From contig NZ_PTIS01000001.1 in assembly GCF_002934235.1 (NCBI RefSeq), positions 396,001-460,000 of the forward strand: a DNA stretch of 64,000 nt, written 5' to 3'. A model generated the notes under the pieces. It was given only the letters and a program-made list of their open reading frames with translations, had not been told where the DNA came from and searched no databases. This document shows, in pieces, positions 27,076 through 36,716 of this stretch; position 1 is the stretch's first letter; each line of letters starts with the position of its first letter. This DNA comes from Clostridium algidicarnis DSM 15099. Its GTDB lineage: Bacteria; Bacillota; Clostridia; Clostridiales; Clostridiaceae. Position numbers and translations under genes: made by a program.

Positions 27076-27859
27076 ATTATTATGTGATAAAGATAGTGGT
27101 GATGCAATTATAGTTAAAGTAGGAGACACAGAAATAGGTAGTAAAAAAAAGGTTATAATATCAGGGCCCTGTGCAGTAGAGGATTATGATACTATGATTA
27201 GCATTGCCACACAATTAAAATTATATGGTGTAAACATACTAAGAGGAGGAGCTTTTAAGCCTAGAACATCACCTTATGATTTTCAAGGACTTGGTAAAGA
27301 AGGACTTGAAATATTAAAGGCTGTAAGAGAAGAAGTTAATATACCTGTATCAACAGAAATTATGGATACTAGAGACGTAGAAGAAGCTCTTAATTATATT
27401 GACGTAATTCAAATAGGATCTAGAAATATGTATAATTACAGTTTATTAAAAGAAGTAGGAAAGTTAAAAACACCCATCATACTTAAAAGGGGCATAAGTG
27501 CAACTATAAATGAATGGATAAATGCTGCAGAATATATATTAAGAGAAGGAAATGAAAATGTTATATTGTGTGAAAGAGGTATTAGAACCTTCGAAACATA
27601 TACACGCAATACTTTGGATCTAAATGCTGTAGCTTTTGTTAAAACCAACTATAGATTGCCTATTATAGTGGACCCAAGCCATGGAACAGGACTTAGAGAA
27701 CTAGTACATCCAATGTCTTTAGCATCTATTGCTGCAGGGGCAGATGGGCTTATAATAGAAAGCCACATAAATCCGGATCTTTCAATATCTGATGCAAATC
27801 AAACAATATCAATAAATACCCTTTCTGATATAATTAATGACATAAAAAGATTAAATTGA
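27068..27859 (+). CDS. aroF: 3-deoxy-7-phosphoheptulonate synthase (type I-beta)
   Basis: The enzyme condenses phosphoenolpyruvate and erythrose 4-phosphate to DAHP, the first step of the shikimate pathway. The I-beta class is clear from SGPCAVEDYD, LRGGAFKPRTSPYDFQG and PVSTEIMD in the first third, and the IVDPSHGTG metal and substrate site near residue 200. There is no fused regulatory ACT or chorismate mutase domain. I start at ATG 27068, which fits the AGAAGG site; a GTG at 27056 overlaps that site. It overlaps the end of aroB by eight bases. Confidence 0.94.
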   Translation: MSKLLCDKDSGDAIIVKVGDTEIGSKKKVIISGPCAVEDYDTMISIATQLKLYGVNILRGGAFKPRTSPYDFQGLGKEGLEILKAVREEVNIPVSTEIMDTRDVEEALNYIDVIQIGSRNMYNYSLLKEVGKLKTPIILKRGISATINEWINAAEYILREGNENVILCERGIRTFETYTRNTLDLNAVAFVKTNYRLPIIVDPSHGTGLRELVHPMSLASIAAGADGLIIESHINPDLSISDANQTISINTLSDIINDIKRLN

Positions 27860-27872
27860 AGGGAGAATTTAA

Positions 27873-29177
27873 GTGGATATAAAGATATTAAAAGCCAAGG
27901 AACACATTCATAAAGAAATTAAAAACTTGCCAGGTGATAAGTCTATTGCACATAGAAGCCTTATAATAGGCTGTATACCTAAGGGAACATATAATATATA
28001 TAACTTTCCAAAAGGTAATGATTGTGTTGTTACACTTAAGAATATGGAAAAGCTTGGAGCTAAGGTTATTTATGAAGATGAATATAAATTAAAAGTTATA
28101 AGCCCTGGAATAGAAGAATTTAAAAAGGATGTTGGTGTATTAAACTGTGATAATTCAGGAACAACTGTTAGATTATTACTAGGTATTTTATGTGCGGCTA
28201 ACATAAAAGCGGTTTTAATAGGTGATGAATCTTTAAGTAAAAGACCCATGAAAAGAATATTAGAACCATTACGACTTATGGGAGGAGTATTTGAGTGCTC
28301 AGAAGACAAATTGCCTATAAACACCACTAAATTATCAAATCTAGAAAGTATAGAATATTTGATGACGGTATCCTCAGCACAGGTAAAATCAGCTCTTTTA
28401 ATAGCGGCTTTAGTAGCAAAAAAGGATATAGTAGTAAAGGAAGTTTTATCTACAAGAGATCATACTGAAATTATGATGAAATACCTAGGCGCAGATATCA
28501 AGTGTAAAGAAAACTCTATAACACTTGAAAAGTCTAATTTATCTTCTAAGGATATCTTTATTCCGGGAGATATATCTTCTGCAGCTTTTATAATAGGGTT
28601 ATGCATACTCGCGAAAGAATCAAGTGTAACTTTAAAAGATGTTCTACTAAATCCCAGCAGAAGAAAATTTATAGATATATTAAAGGACATGGGTGCTGAT
28701 ATAAATATGGACATAAAAGAAACTAGAAATGGAGAACTTGTAGGTGATATAAAGGTTAAAAGTAGTAACCTTAAAGGAATTGAAATTGAAGCAAAATATA
28801 CTCCGAGTATTATAGATGAAATTCCGCTTATTAGTGTTTTAGCCGCTTTTAGTGAAGGTACTACTATAATAAAATCAGTAGATGAGTTAAAGGTTAAAGA
28901 AAGTAATAGAGTAGATGGTATAATAAATAATTTAAAAAATTGTGGTATACAATCACATTATGACAATGGAGACCTATTTATTAAGGGTGGAAATTCATAT
29001 ATAAGCAAAGATATAAATATCGAAAGTCAAAAAGATCATAGAATAGCTATGGCCTTTGCAGTACTTTCTATTAGAAATTTAAAAAGTACCAATATTAATC
29101 ATTGGGAGTATACAAATATATCATTTCCAAATAGCATAAAATTTTTTAGTGAATTCTTAAATATGGTTGAAACCTAA
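27873..29177 (+). CDS. aroA: 5-enolpyruvylshikimate-3-phosphate synthase
   Basis: The 434-residue enzyme transfers the enolpyruvyl group of PEP to shikimate 3-phosphate. Key motifs are LPGDKSIAHRSLI (about residues 19-31), NCDNSGTTVRLLLG (about 90-103) and the DELKVKESNRVDG segment near 338. It starts with GTG 27873 behind AAGGGAG and is the third gene of an aroB-aroF-aroA operon. The PEP-binding LCDNSGTT-type loop has no obvious change that would alter inhibitor response, though this was judged by eye only. Confidence 0.96.
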   Translation: MDIKILKAKEHIHKEIKNLPGDKSIAHRSLIIGCIPKGTYNIYNFPKGNDCVVTLKNMEKLGAKVIYEDEYKLKVISPGIEEFKKDVGVLNCDNSGTTVRLLLGILCAANIKAVLIGDESLSKRPMKRILEPLRLMGGVFECSEDKLPINTTKLSNLESIEYLMTVSSAQVKSALLIAALVAKKDIVVKEVLSTRDHTEIMMKYLGADIKCKENSITLEKSNLSSKDIFIPGDISSAAFIIGLCILAKESSVTLKDVLLNPSRRKFIDILKDMGADINMDIKETRNGELVGDIKVKSSNLKGIEIEAKYTPSIIDEIPLISVLAAFSEGTTIIKSVDELKVKESNRVDGIINNLKNCGIQSHYDNGDLFIKGGNSYISKDINIESQKDHRIAMAFAVLSIRNLKSTNINHWEYTNISFPNSIKFFSEFLNMVET

Positions 29178-29248
29178 ATATTAAAAAAATGATGCTTTCG
29201 AGCAATATAAAAGTGCATTACCAGATTAATTTAACGGGGGATGGAAAA

Positions 29249-29695
29249 TTGGAAATAATCATAATTATTTTAGGTGTGTTTGTTGACAGGGTTACAAAAA
29301 TGTGGGCAGTTAGTAATTTAGCTAAGGGTAAGGATGTAGTTATAATTAATAACTTTTTTAGTTTGTCTTACTTAGAAAATAGAGGGGCTGCATTCGGTAT
29401 TTTTCAAGGAAGGGCTTTTTTATTATCATTATTAACGATTATTGTTGTATTAGCAATGATTTTTTATTTAATAAGGTATAAACCTAAATCATTTATATTA
29501 AAAATATCATTAGCTCTTATTATATCTGGGGCTATAGGTAATTTAATAGATAGAATAAAGTATAATTATGTAGTAGATTTTATTTTTTTCCACTATAAAG
29601 ATGTTTATAGTTTTCCGACATTTAACATTGCGGATATACTTGTGGTTATAGGAACATTTTTACTTGCAGTATTTATAATAAAGGATGGCGAATAA
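29249..29695 (+). CDS. lspA: Lipoprotein signal peptidase LspA
   Basis: The 148-residue protein has four membrane helices and the two catalytic aspartates in GNLIDRIKYNYVVDF (near residue 109) and FNIADILV (near 127), plus the family NRGAAFG motif near 46. It cleaves prolipoprotein signal peptides after lipid attachment. I start at TTG 29249, which has a GGGGGATGG site and matches the family start. The open frame extends 60 bases upstream but that part does not look like LspA. It ends overlapping rluD by one base. Confidence 0.92.
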   Translation: MEIIIIILGVFVDRVTKMWAVSNLAKGKDVVIINNFFSLSYLENRGAAFGIFQGRAFLLSLLTIIVVLAMIFYLIRYKPKSFILKISLALIISGAIGNLIDRIKYNYVVDFIFFHYKDVYSFPTFNIADILVVIGTFLLAVFIIKDGE

Positions 29696-30603
29696 TGAAA
29701 GAAGAAGTATTTTTAATAGAAGAATGTGTAGATGAAGAGAGGGTAGATAAATATTTATTTAGAAATTCAGAGACTTTATCAAGATCCTACATACAAAAAT
29801 TAATTGAGGAAAGTAATGTTCTAGTAAATGATAATCCTGTAAAAAGCAAATATAAGATAAAACAAGGAGATTTAATTAAGGTTTATCTTAAAGAAAACAC
29901 AGAAATTGAAGTGAGGCCCGAAAATATATATTTAGATATATTATATGAAGATGATGATATAATCATTGTAAATAAAGAGCAAGGCATAGTTGTTCATCCT
30001 GCATCTGGTAATCATGATGGCACACTTGTAAATGCACTTGTAAATCACTCTTCGAATTTATCTAAGGTTAATGGTAGTGAAAGACCTGGGATAGTTCACA
30101 GAATAGATAAAGATACTTCGGGAGTACTTGTTATAGCCAAAAATGATAATTCACATTGCATATTAGCAGAGCAATTTAAAGCACATACTATAAAAAGAGA
30201 GTACTATGCACTAGTTGAAGGAGTTTTAAAAAGTGACAGCGGCACTATAGACACTATAATAGGTAGAAATCCTAAAGAAAAGATTAAATTTGCAGTAGTA
30301 GAAGAAGGTAAGCGTGCTATAACTCATTATGAGGTTTTAGAAAGATATGAAAATAATACTTTAGTAAGGTGCAACCTAGAAACAGGAAGAACTCATCAAA
30401 TAAGAGTTCATATGGCCTATATAGGTCATCCTTTAGTGGGAGATCCGGTATATGGATATAAGAAACAAAAGTTCAACTTAAAGGGGCAAATGCTTCATGC
30501 CAAATCTTTAGGTTTTATTCATCCAACTAAAAATCAGTATGTTGAGTTTGAATCTGAACTTCCAGAGTATTTTACAAAAATACTTACTAGATTAAAAAAA
30601 CAG

Positions 30604-30609
<6 letters not shown>
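29695..30609 (+). CDS. rluD: Pseudouridine synthase, RluD type
   Basis: The 304-residue protein has an N-terminal S4 domain (about 14-75) and a RluA-family catalytic domain. The HRIDKDTSG motif holds the catalytic Asp138, and the RTHQIRVHMAYIGHPLVGD segment near 231 is well conserved. It isomerises specific uridines in 23S rRNA. The start overlaps the lspA stop by one base, an arrangement usual in Firmicutes. The stop codon lies inside the -35 box of the pyrR promoter. Confidence 0.93.
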
Positions 30610-31304
<695 letters not shown>

Positions 31305-31348
31305 TAAATTTTTTAAAATTATATTTTAACACACCAAATTAAAATGAA

Positions 31349-31408
31349 TTAAAAGATTTTCTATATATAAGTCTTTTAAAATAATCCAGTGAGGTTAAAA
31401 AGAGGAGG
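31349..31408 (+). promoter_or_regulatory. PyrR-type element over the uraA ribosome site
   Basis: A second PyrR-like hairpin spans 31372-31403: outer arms TCTTTT and AAAAGA, the same AAAAT bulge, inner arms AATC and GGTT, and a CAGTGA loop. Its right arm runs into the AGGAGG site (31403-31408) of uraA and there is no terminator. A competing stem (31349-31356 with 31372-31379) would break it and free the ribosome site. This suggests PyrR control of uraA translation. Confidence 0.7.
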
Positions 31409-31414
31409 AATAAT

Positions 31415-32680
31415 ATGAAAAACTACGTAGATGTAGAAGAAAGACTACCAATGATTAAGACATTACCTTTAAGTTTCCAACATTTATTTGCAATGGTAGG
31501 TGCAACTATATTAGTGCCAATGCTGACTAACACAAACCCTTCCTTAGCACTATTTTGTAGTGGGGTTGGAACCCTTATATATATATTGTGCACTAAGGGA
31601 AAGCTTCCAGCGTATCTTGGATCATCCTTTGCATTTATAGCACCTATAGTTGCAGCCACCGCTAAGTATGGTAGGCCATCAATGCTATCTGGTATAGTTG
31701 CAGCAGGGGTTGTTTATGTTATAGTAGCAGCTATAATTAAATTTACAGGTACGGGGTGGCTTGATAAATTACTACCGCCAATAGTTGTAGGATCTGTAGT
31801 TATTGTTATTGGTTTAGGACTTGCAGGTGTAGCTATAGACTGGGCGGGGTTAAATCCGAATTTTATGGTTCAATCTATGGAAGGCATCCCTAGAATGTCA
31901 TGGATAGCAGTATCCTTAGTAACTTTGGGCATAGGTATTTTTGGAACTATGTACTTTAAAGGATTTTTAGGTGTAATACCAATACTTGTAGCCATGGTTG
32001 TAGGATACATACTATCCTTAATTTTAGGTGTAATCCCACAAGAATCAGTAGAAATTATAAAATCAGCTAAACTTTTTGAAATACCAAGATTCATGGCACC
32101 AAAATTTAATTGGAATGCCATACTACTTATGGCTCCAGTGGCTTTTGTTACATTAGCAGAACATATAGGACATGTATATGTAACAAATAATGTTTGTGGA
32201 AAAGACTTCACAAAAGATCCAGGACTTCATAGATCTATATTAGGAGATGGAGTTGCCACGATTTTTGCAGGACTAGTTGGTGGACCGCCTAACACTACCT
32301 ATGGTGAAAATATAGGAGTTATGGCTATAACTAAGGTATATAGTGTTTGGGTTATAGCATGGGCAGCGGTTATAGCTATAGTGTTATCATTCATAGGTCC
32401 TGTATCTGCTGTAATAAGCAATATACCTCTACCAGTAATGGGTGGAGTGTCTATATTACTATTTGGTATAATAGCTTCATCAGGATTTAGAATTTTTGTT
32501 GAAAACAAAATAGATTTTGGTATGAAAAAGAATCTTATAATATGTTCCGTAATAATAATTTTAGGTATAGGTGGAGCGGTTATAGACTTTAAGGGTGTGA
32601 GTTTATCAGGAGGTGCACTAGCTACCTTAGTTGGCATAATACTAAATTTAGTGTTACCTGAAAAGAGTAAATCAGAGTAG
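31415..32680 (+). CDS. uraA: Uracil permease (NCS2/NAT family)
   Basis: The 421-residue protein has about 12 to 14 membrane helices and the N-terminal PLSFQHLFAMVGATILVP segment of uracil and xanthine permeases. The FVTLAEHIGHVYVT segment (about 247-260) and the GGPPNTTYGENIGVMAIT signature (about 289-306) contain the conserved glutamates of UraA. It imports uracil with protons. Its place after pyrR and a PyrR-type element supports uracil as substrate rather than purines. Confidence 0.95.
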   Translation: MKNYVDVEERLPMIKTLPLSFQHLFAMVGATILVPMLTNTNPSLALFCSGVGTLIYILCTKGKLPAYLGSSFAFIAPIVAATAKYGRPSMLSGIVAAGVVYVIVAAIIKFTGTGWLDKLLPPIVVGSVVIVIGLGLAGVAIDWAGLNPNFMVQSMEGIPRMSWIAVSLVTLGIGIFGTMYFKGFLGVIPILVAMVVGYILSLILGVIPQESVEIIKSAKLFEIPRFMAPKFNWNAILLMAPVAFVTLAEHIGHVYVTNNVCGKDFTKDPGLHRSILGDGVATIFAGLVGGPPNTTYGENIGVMAITKVYSVWVIAWAAVIAIVLSFIGPVSAVISNIPLPVMGGVSILLFGIIASSGFRIFVENKIDFGMKKNLIICSVIIILGIGGAVIDFKGVSLSGGALATLVGIILNLVLPEKSKSE

Positions 32681-32690
32681 AAGGTTTAAT

Positions 32691-32744
32691 ATGAAAAGAG
32701 CTTGGATAAAAGGAAGTAGTTCCTTTGGTTCAAGCTCTTTTCAT
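32691..32744. terminator. Bidirectional terminator between uraA and rqcH
   Basis: Outer arms 32691-32704 and 32731-32744 pair perfectly over 14 bases, and inner arms 32709-32715 and 32720-32726 extend the stem. It lies between converging genes and should end both transcripts. Confidence 0.85.
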
Positions 32745-32779
32745 ATTACCAACTATTTATCTACGGATAGGAGTTTATT

Positions 32780-34501
32780 TTAAACTCTTTTAAGTCCAAG
32801 GTCCTTAGGGTTTATATAAAGTGTTTTATTAGTATAATATATAACCATTCCAGGTTTAGCACCAGAAGGCTTTTTAACATTTTTAACTAAAGTGTAATCC
32901 ACAGGAACATTAGAGGAATCTTTAGATTTACTATAATAAGCAGCAAGGGTAGCAGCCTCTAACAAGGTTGTATCAGATATATTAGTTCCTTTTATTATTA
33001 CATGAGAACCAGGAATGTCCTTTGTGTGAAGCCAAGTATCCTGCTTGTTTGCAAATTTAAGCGTTAGATAATCATTTTGAATATTATTTTTTCCAACATA
33101 AATATCCAGTCCTTCACTAGAAATAAAATGCATTGGTTTTGAAATTTTCTTTTTGCCTTTTTTTAGAATCTTACGTTTTAAATATCCTGATTCAACAAGT
33201 TCAGACCTTATTTCTTCAATTTCTTCGTATTGTTCTATATTAACTAAGTTATTTAAAACAGAATTTAAATATTCTATCTCGTCAGCAGCTATTGAAAGTT
33301 GAATTTTAGCGGCTGCTTCAGATTTTTTATATTTATTATACTTTTTATAGAATGACTGTATATTTTCAGAGACTGTTTTATTTTCATCTAATTTTATAGT
33401 AATATATTCATCTTCATCACCATAATAATTTTGAAGAGACACTTCAGATTTACCTTGTGTAATGCTATATATATTTGCAGTTAAAAGTTCACCTTTAATT
33501 TTATACTCATCTTTATTTTTACATTCTTCTAAGGTGGATTTTAAAATATCAATTTTTTTATTACACCTATCTAAATTAGTATTAATTAATTTTAATAGCT
33601 CTGTGCTTCTACCGTGAACATGTTGACTTCTAGCTTTTTGTTTATAAAAAGATTCAATAAGTTTTGAAGGTGAGGTATAAATATCTTTATTATAACTTTT
33701 CATTGTAATTAGGTCTAGACAGTAGAAGTCTTTTAGCATATTTTCATCAAAGTAACTTATAAATTCAAAGTTATTAGAACGTATATTACTAAAGTAATCC
33801 ATGCAAATATTAGCATATGAATTTAAATCTTGATCTACATCTTCTAAAGAAAGGTAACTTTTGTATATATCCTCAGATAATAATTTGCTTACACCATTAA
33901 AACATAAAGAAGCAGTTTTATTAGAAATATCTAAATCATTTTCCTTAATAAAAGTTATTATGTTAGTATTACTGCAATTTAATGGATTTAATTTATCGAA
34001 ACTAGGTGGGTATTTAAACTTTAAACCAGGATAAATACTTCTATAGCTATTAATCTCAGGGGTTATATGTTTTATAGAGTCCATAACTATTCCATCTCTT
34101 TTTCTAACTAATGTAATATTACTATGTCTTCCCATAATTTCAATTACTAAAGAGTAGATACTATCAAAGCCTAAATCATCTGTATTTTCAACATCTATGA
34201 TTAGAACTCTATCATTGTTTAATTGTGTAATATCTTTTATTCTACCACTAACTATATATTTCCGAAGAATCATACAAAACATTGGAGCACTTGCTGGATT
34301 AGCTTTTGATTCTTCTGAAAAATGTATCCTTGGATAATTAGAGTTAGAACTTATAAGTAATTTTTTGTTACCGCTAGAACATCTAATACTTAATATAATC
34401 TCATCCTTTTCAGGCTGATTAACCTTATCTATTTTTGCGTTTAATATTTCGCTTTTTAATTCACTAACAATACTGTGTAAAAATATTCCATCTAAAGCCA
34501 T
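32780..34501 (-). CDS. rqcH: Ribosome quality-control factor RqcH (NFACT family)
   Basis: The 573-residue protein has the complete NFACT layout: NFACT-N (about 1-200), helix-hairpin-helix and coiled-coil middle (about 280-430), and NFACT-R (about 450-560) with DIYVGKNNIQNDYLT and TWLHTKDIPGSHVI. RqcH binds obstructed large subunits and adds alanine tails to stalled chains for degradation. Older names are FbpA or fibronectin-binding protein. It is alone on the minus strand with its own promoter. YlmH, which acts in the same process in Bacillus, is coded at 24.5 kb. Confidence 0.94.
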   Translation of the reverse strand: MALDGIFLHSIVSELKSEILNAKIDKVNQPEKDEIILSIRCSSGNKKLLISSNSNYPRIHFSEESKANPASAPMFCMILRKYIVSGRIKDITQLNNDRVLIIDVENTDDLGFDSIYSLVIEIMGRHSNITLVRKRDGIVMDSIKHITPEINSYRSIYPGLKFKYPPSFDKLNPLNCSNTNIITFIKENDLDISNKTASLCFNGVSKLLSEDIYKSYLSLEDVDQDLNSYANICMDYFSNIRSNNFEFISYFDENMLKDFYCLDLITMKSYNKDIYTSPSKLIESFYKQKARSQHVHGRSTELLKLINTNLDRCNKKIDILKSTLEECKNKDEYKIKGELLTANIYSITQGKSEVSLQNYYGDEDEYITIKLDENKTVSENIQSFYKKYNKYKKSEAAAKIQLSIAADEIEYLNSVLNNLVNIEQYEEIEEIRSELVESGYLKRKILKKGKKKISKPMHFISSEGLDIYVGKNNIQNDYLTLKFANKQDTWLHTKDIPGSHVIIKGTNISDTTLLEAATLAAYYSKSKDSSNVPVDYTLVKNVKKPSGAKPGMVIYYTNKTLYINPKDLGLKRV

Positions 34502-34555
34502 AAATAAACTTCCTTTCTTAAAAAAAACGTACTGAATTTCGTTAATAATACATTG

Positions 34556-34584
34556 ATTATACCAATATTTAATATAGTTGTCTA
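34556..34584 (-). promoter_or_regulatory. Promoter of rqcH
   Basis: On the minus strand TAGACA (34584-34579) and TATAAT (34561-34556) are 17 bases apart, 55 bases before the rqcH start. Confidence 0.65.
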
Positions 34585-34598
34585 AATGTAATAAAATT

Positions 34599-34627
34599 TT
34601 TACAATTTATTTATATATATATAGTAT
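34599..34627 (+). promoter_or_regulatory. Possible promoter of dapF
   Basis: TTTACA (34599-34604) and TAGTAT (34622-34627) are 17 bases apart and about 53 bases before dapF. The -10 box is weak. It stands back to back with the rqcH promoter. Confidence 0.45.
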
Positions 34628-34679
34628 TATATATATGCAATAATAATGTAATAGAAAGAATAGTTAAGGAGGAGCAATT

Positions 34680-35510
34680 TTGAATTTTAAAAAGATGCAT
34701 GGAAATGGAAATGACTTTATAATAATTGAGGATTTAAATAATGAATATTTAGGAAAAGAAGGTAGTATAGCATTAAAACTTTGTAATAGAAACTTTGGAA
34801 TAGGTGCAGATGGTATTTTAATAGTACGAAATTCTAAAGAAGCTGATATAGAAATGGTAATTATTAATTCAGATGGATCTTATGCTTCTATGTGTGGTAA
34901 TGGTATAAGATGTTTTGCAAAATATGTTTATGAAGAAAAGATAGTTGAAAAGACTATAATTAATATAAAAACAGGAGATGGAATAAAGAAGGTAAGTCTT
35001 ACTCTAAAAGGTGACAACATAGAAGAAATCACCGTATATATGGGGAAACCATCTTTAGATCCAAGTAATATATCAGAAGTTTCAGAAAAACCTATAATAA
35101 ATAAGCCATTAGAAATAAATAACAAGATATATATAATAAACTCGCTCCATCTTGGGGTGACACATACTGTTATAATAGATAAACTTAGTAATTATAAAAT
35201 AGAAGAAGGTAAATTTATAGAAGAAAACAGTTTTTTCAAAATGAAAACAAATGTTAACTTTTGCGAAGTATTAGATAGAAAGAGTATTAAAATTAAGACA
35301 TGGGAAGTTGGAGCAGGTCCGACTCTTGCTTGTGGAACTGGAAGTTGTGCCTCTGCATATATGTCTTATATTCTAGGATATACAGATAATGAAGTTTCAG
35401 TTACAGTGGAGGGTGGAACATTAAAGGTTCGAATAGAAGATGGTGATAACATATATATGATTGGAAATGCAGAAAATGTATTTAAAGGAACTCTTTTAAT
35501 GGAGTATTAA
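34680..35510 (+). CDS. dapF: Diaminopimelate epimerase
   Basis: The 276-residue enzyme converts LL- to meso-diaminopimelate for lysine and peptidoglycan. Both catalytic cysteines are present: Cys72 in MCGNGIRC and Cys218 in CGTGSCA. The start HGNGNDF motif is intact. Translation begins at TTG 34680 after AAGGAGG. Its product is the substrate of the MurE in this window, whose DNPR motif indicates meso-diaminopimelate use. A lipoprotein gene follows. Confidence 0.96.
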   Translation: MNFKKMHGNGNDFIIIEDLNNEYLGKEGSIALKLCNRNFGIGADGILIVRNSKEADIEMVIINSDGSYASMCGNGIRCFAKYVYEEKIVEKTIINIKTGDGIKKVSLTLKGDNIEEITVYMGKPSLDPSNISEVSEKPIINKPLEINNKIYIINSLHLGVTHTVIIDKLSNYKIEEGKFIEENSFFKMKTNVNFCEVLDRKSIKIKTWEVGAGPTLACGTGSCASAYMSYILGYTDNEVSVTVEGGTLKVRIEDGDNIYMIGNAENVFKGTLLMEY

Positions 35511-35527
35511 TATGACTGGTGGGAATA

Positions 35528-36589
35528 ATGATGAAGAAAAAGTGTAATGCTTTTATACTTTTACTTTTTACGCTATTTTTGGTTGCATGCAATAAAGGAG
35601 CCCCTAGTGAAAAAGATATAATTAAGGATTACAATTATTCAAATTTTACAAAGGCTACATTAATGGAATCATCAGAAACTAATATAAAGGCATATAGTTT
35701 AAAAGATGGAAAAAGAGAGTATATAGATGAGATAGAAGATATAATGGATTTTAAATACTCCGAAAATATTTTAATATATTTAAAGGAGAAAAATAAAAAC
35801 AAAGAACTTCCAAGTACAAATATTAGTATAATCAAAAAAGATAAAAAAATACAAAGTTTAGATAAATATAATAGCTATATTGATCTTAGGATATCTAAAA
35901 ATGGAAATAATATAGCTTACAGGGCATTTGAAGAGGATAGTCTTAGCAGTGCAAAAGGTGTTATGGTATATAACATGGCAACTAATAAAGAAAGTGAAGT
36001 TTCTAGCGATATCTTAATTTCGGGAAATGTTTATGACTGGATAGATGAAAACAACATAGTTTACTATGGAGCAATGAATAATTCAAAAGAATCTGCTATA
36101 TTTTTAAAAGACACAAATAATAATGAAGAAAAGAAACTTTTACAAATAAATGATGGATTCATCGTGTATTTAGAAAGTTTAGATGAAAATAATATTATAA
36201 CTATGAAGTATAGTAAAGATAATTATGAATTAGTTCTTATTAATTTAAAGGAAGAAACATATAATCCCTTTGACTTAAAGTTATCAAAAGTTTTTTACTC
36301 TCTTAAATCTGGAGAAGATATATATGTAATGGGTAAAGATGAAAGTGAAAAAGATTGTATATATAAACTTCAATTGGATAGAACATTTAAAAAGGCAGTA
36401 TTTAATTTTCCTAAAAATATAAATTCTTCAGGTGGAATGGCTGTAGATGAAAATGGTAATGTATATTTTTTAGGATATGAAGTTAATAAAGAAAAATCAA
36501 AGGTTTATATGATAAAAAAAGAGGATAATTCAGTTAATTTGATAATAGACAAAGAAAAAAACTATCATATATATCAAAAAGATAAATAG
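35528..36589 (+). CDS. Predicted lipoprotein with beta-propeller-like repeats
   Basis: The 353-residue protein begins with a lysine-rich lipoprotein signal and a lipobox LVAC with Cys21, so it should be lipid-anchored outside the cell after LspA cleavage. The rest has repeated short strands with phrases like NNIVYYGAMN and GNVYFLGYE that resemble a TolB/DUF5050-like propeller. I do not recognise a specific function. I start at ATG 35528 behind GGTGGGA; a GTG at 35519 is possible. It follows dapF closely and ends at a strong terminator. Confidence 0.75.
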   Translation: MMKKKCNAFILLLFTLFLVACNKGAPSEKDIIKDYNYSNFTKATLMESSETNIKAYSLKDGKREYIDEIEDIMDFKYSENILIYLKEKNKNKELPSTNISIIKKDKKIQSLDKYNSYIDLRISKNGNNIAYRAFEEDSLSSAKGVMVYNMATNKESEVSSDILISGNVYDWIDENNIVYYGAMNNSKESAIFLKDTNNNEEKKLLQINDGFIVYLESLDENNIITMKYSKDNYELVLINLKEETYNPFDLKLSKVFYSLKSGEDIYVMGKDESEKDCIYKLQLDRTFKKAVFNFPKNINSSGGMAVDENGNVYFLGYEVNKEKSKVYMIKKEDNSVNLIIDKEKNYHIYQKDK

Positions 36590-36596
36590 TAAAAGA

Positions 36597-36630
36597 GGAA
36601 TATTTCTTAAAAAGAAATATTCCTTTTTTT
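36597..36630 (+). terminator. Terminator of the dapF operon
   Basis: A perfect 12-bp stem (36597-36608 with 36612-36623), a three-base loop and seven T bases follow the lipoprotein gene. Confidence 0.9.
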
Positions 36631-36649
36631 GTGTATAAAAAATTAGTGT

Positions 36650-36679
36650 TTGACAATAATTATAAGTAAATCATGAAAT
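36650..36679 (+). promoter_or_regulatory. Possible promoter of the pilus-like operon
   Basis: A consensus TTGACA (36650-36655) is followed after 18 bases by TGAAAT, a weak -10 box. It lies between a terminator and the first gene of the secretion/pilus operon, so a promoter is expected here. Confidence 0.45.
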
Positions 36680-36716
36680 ATATATGTTTAAACTATAGAA
36701 AGGGGTAATAGGGTAT

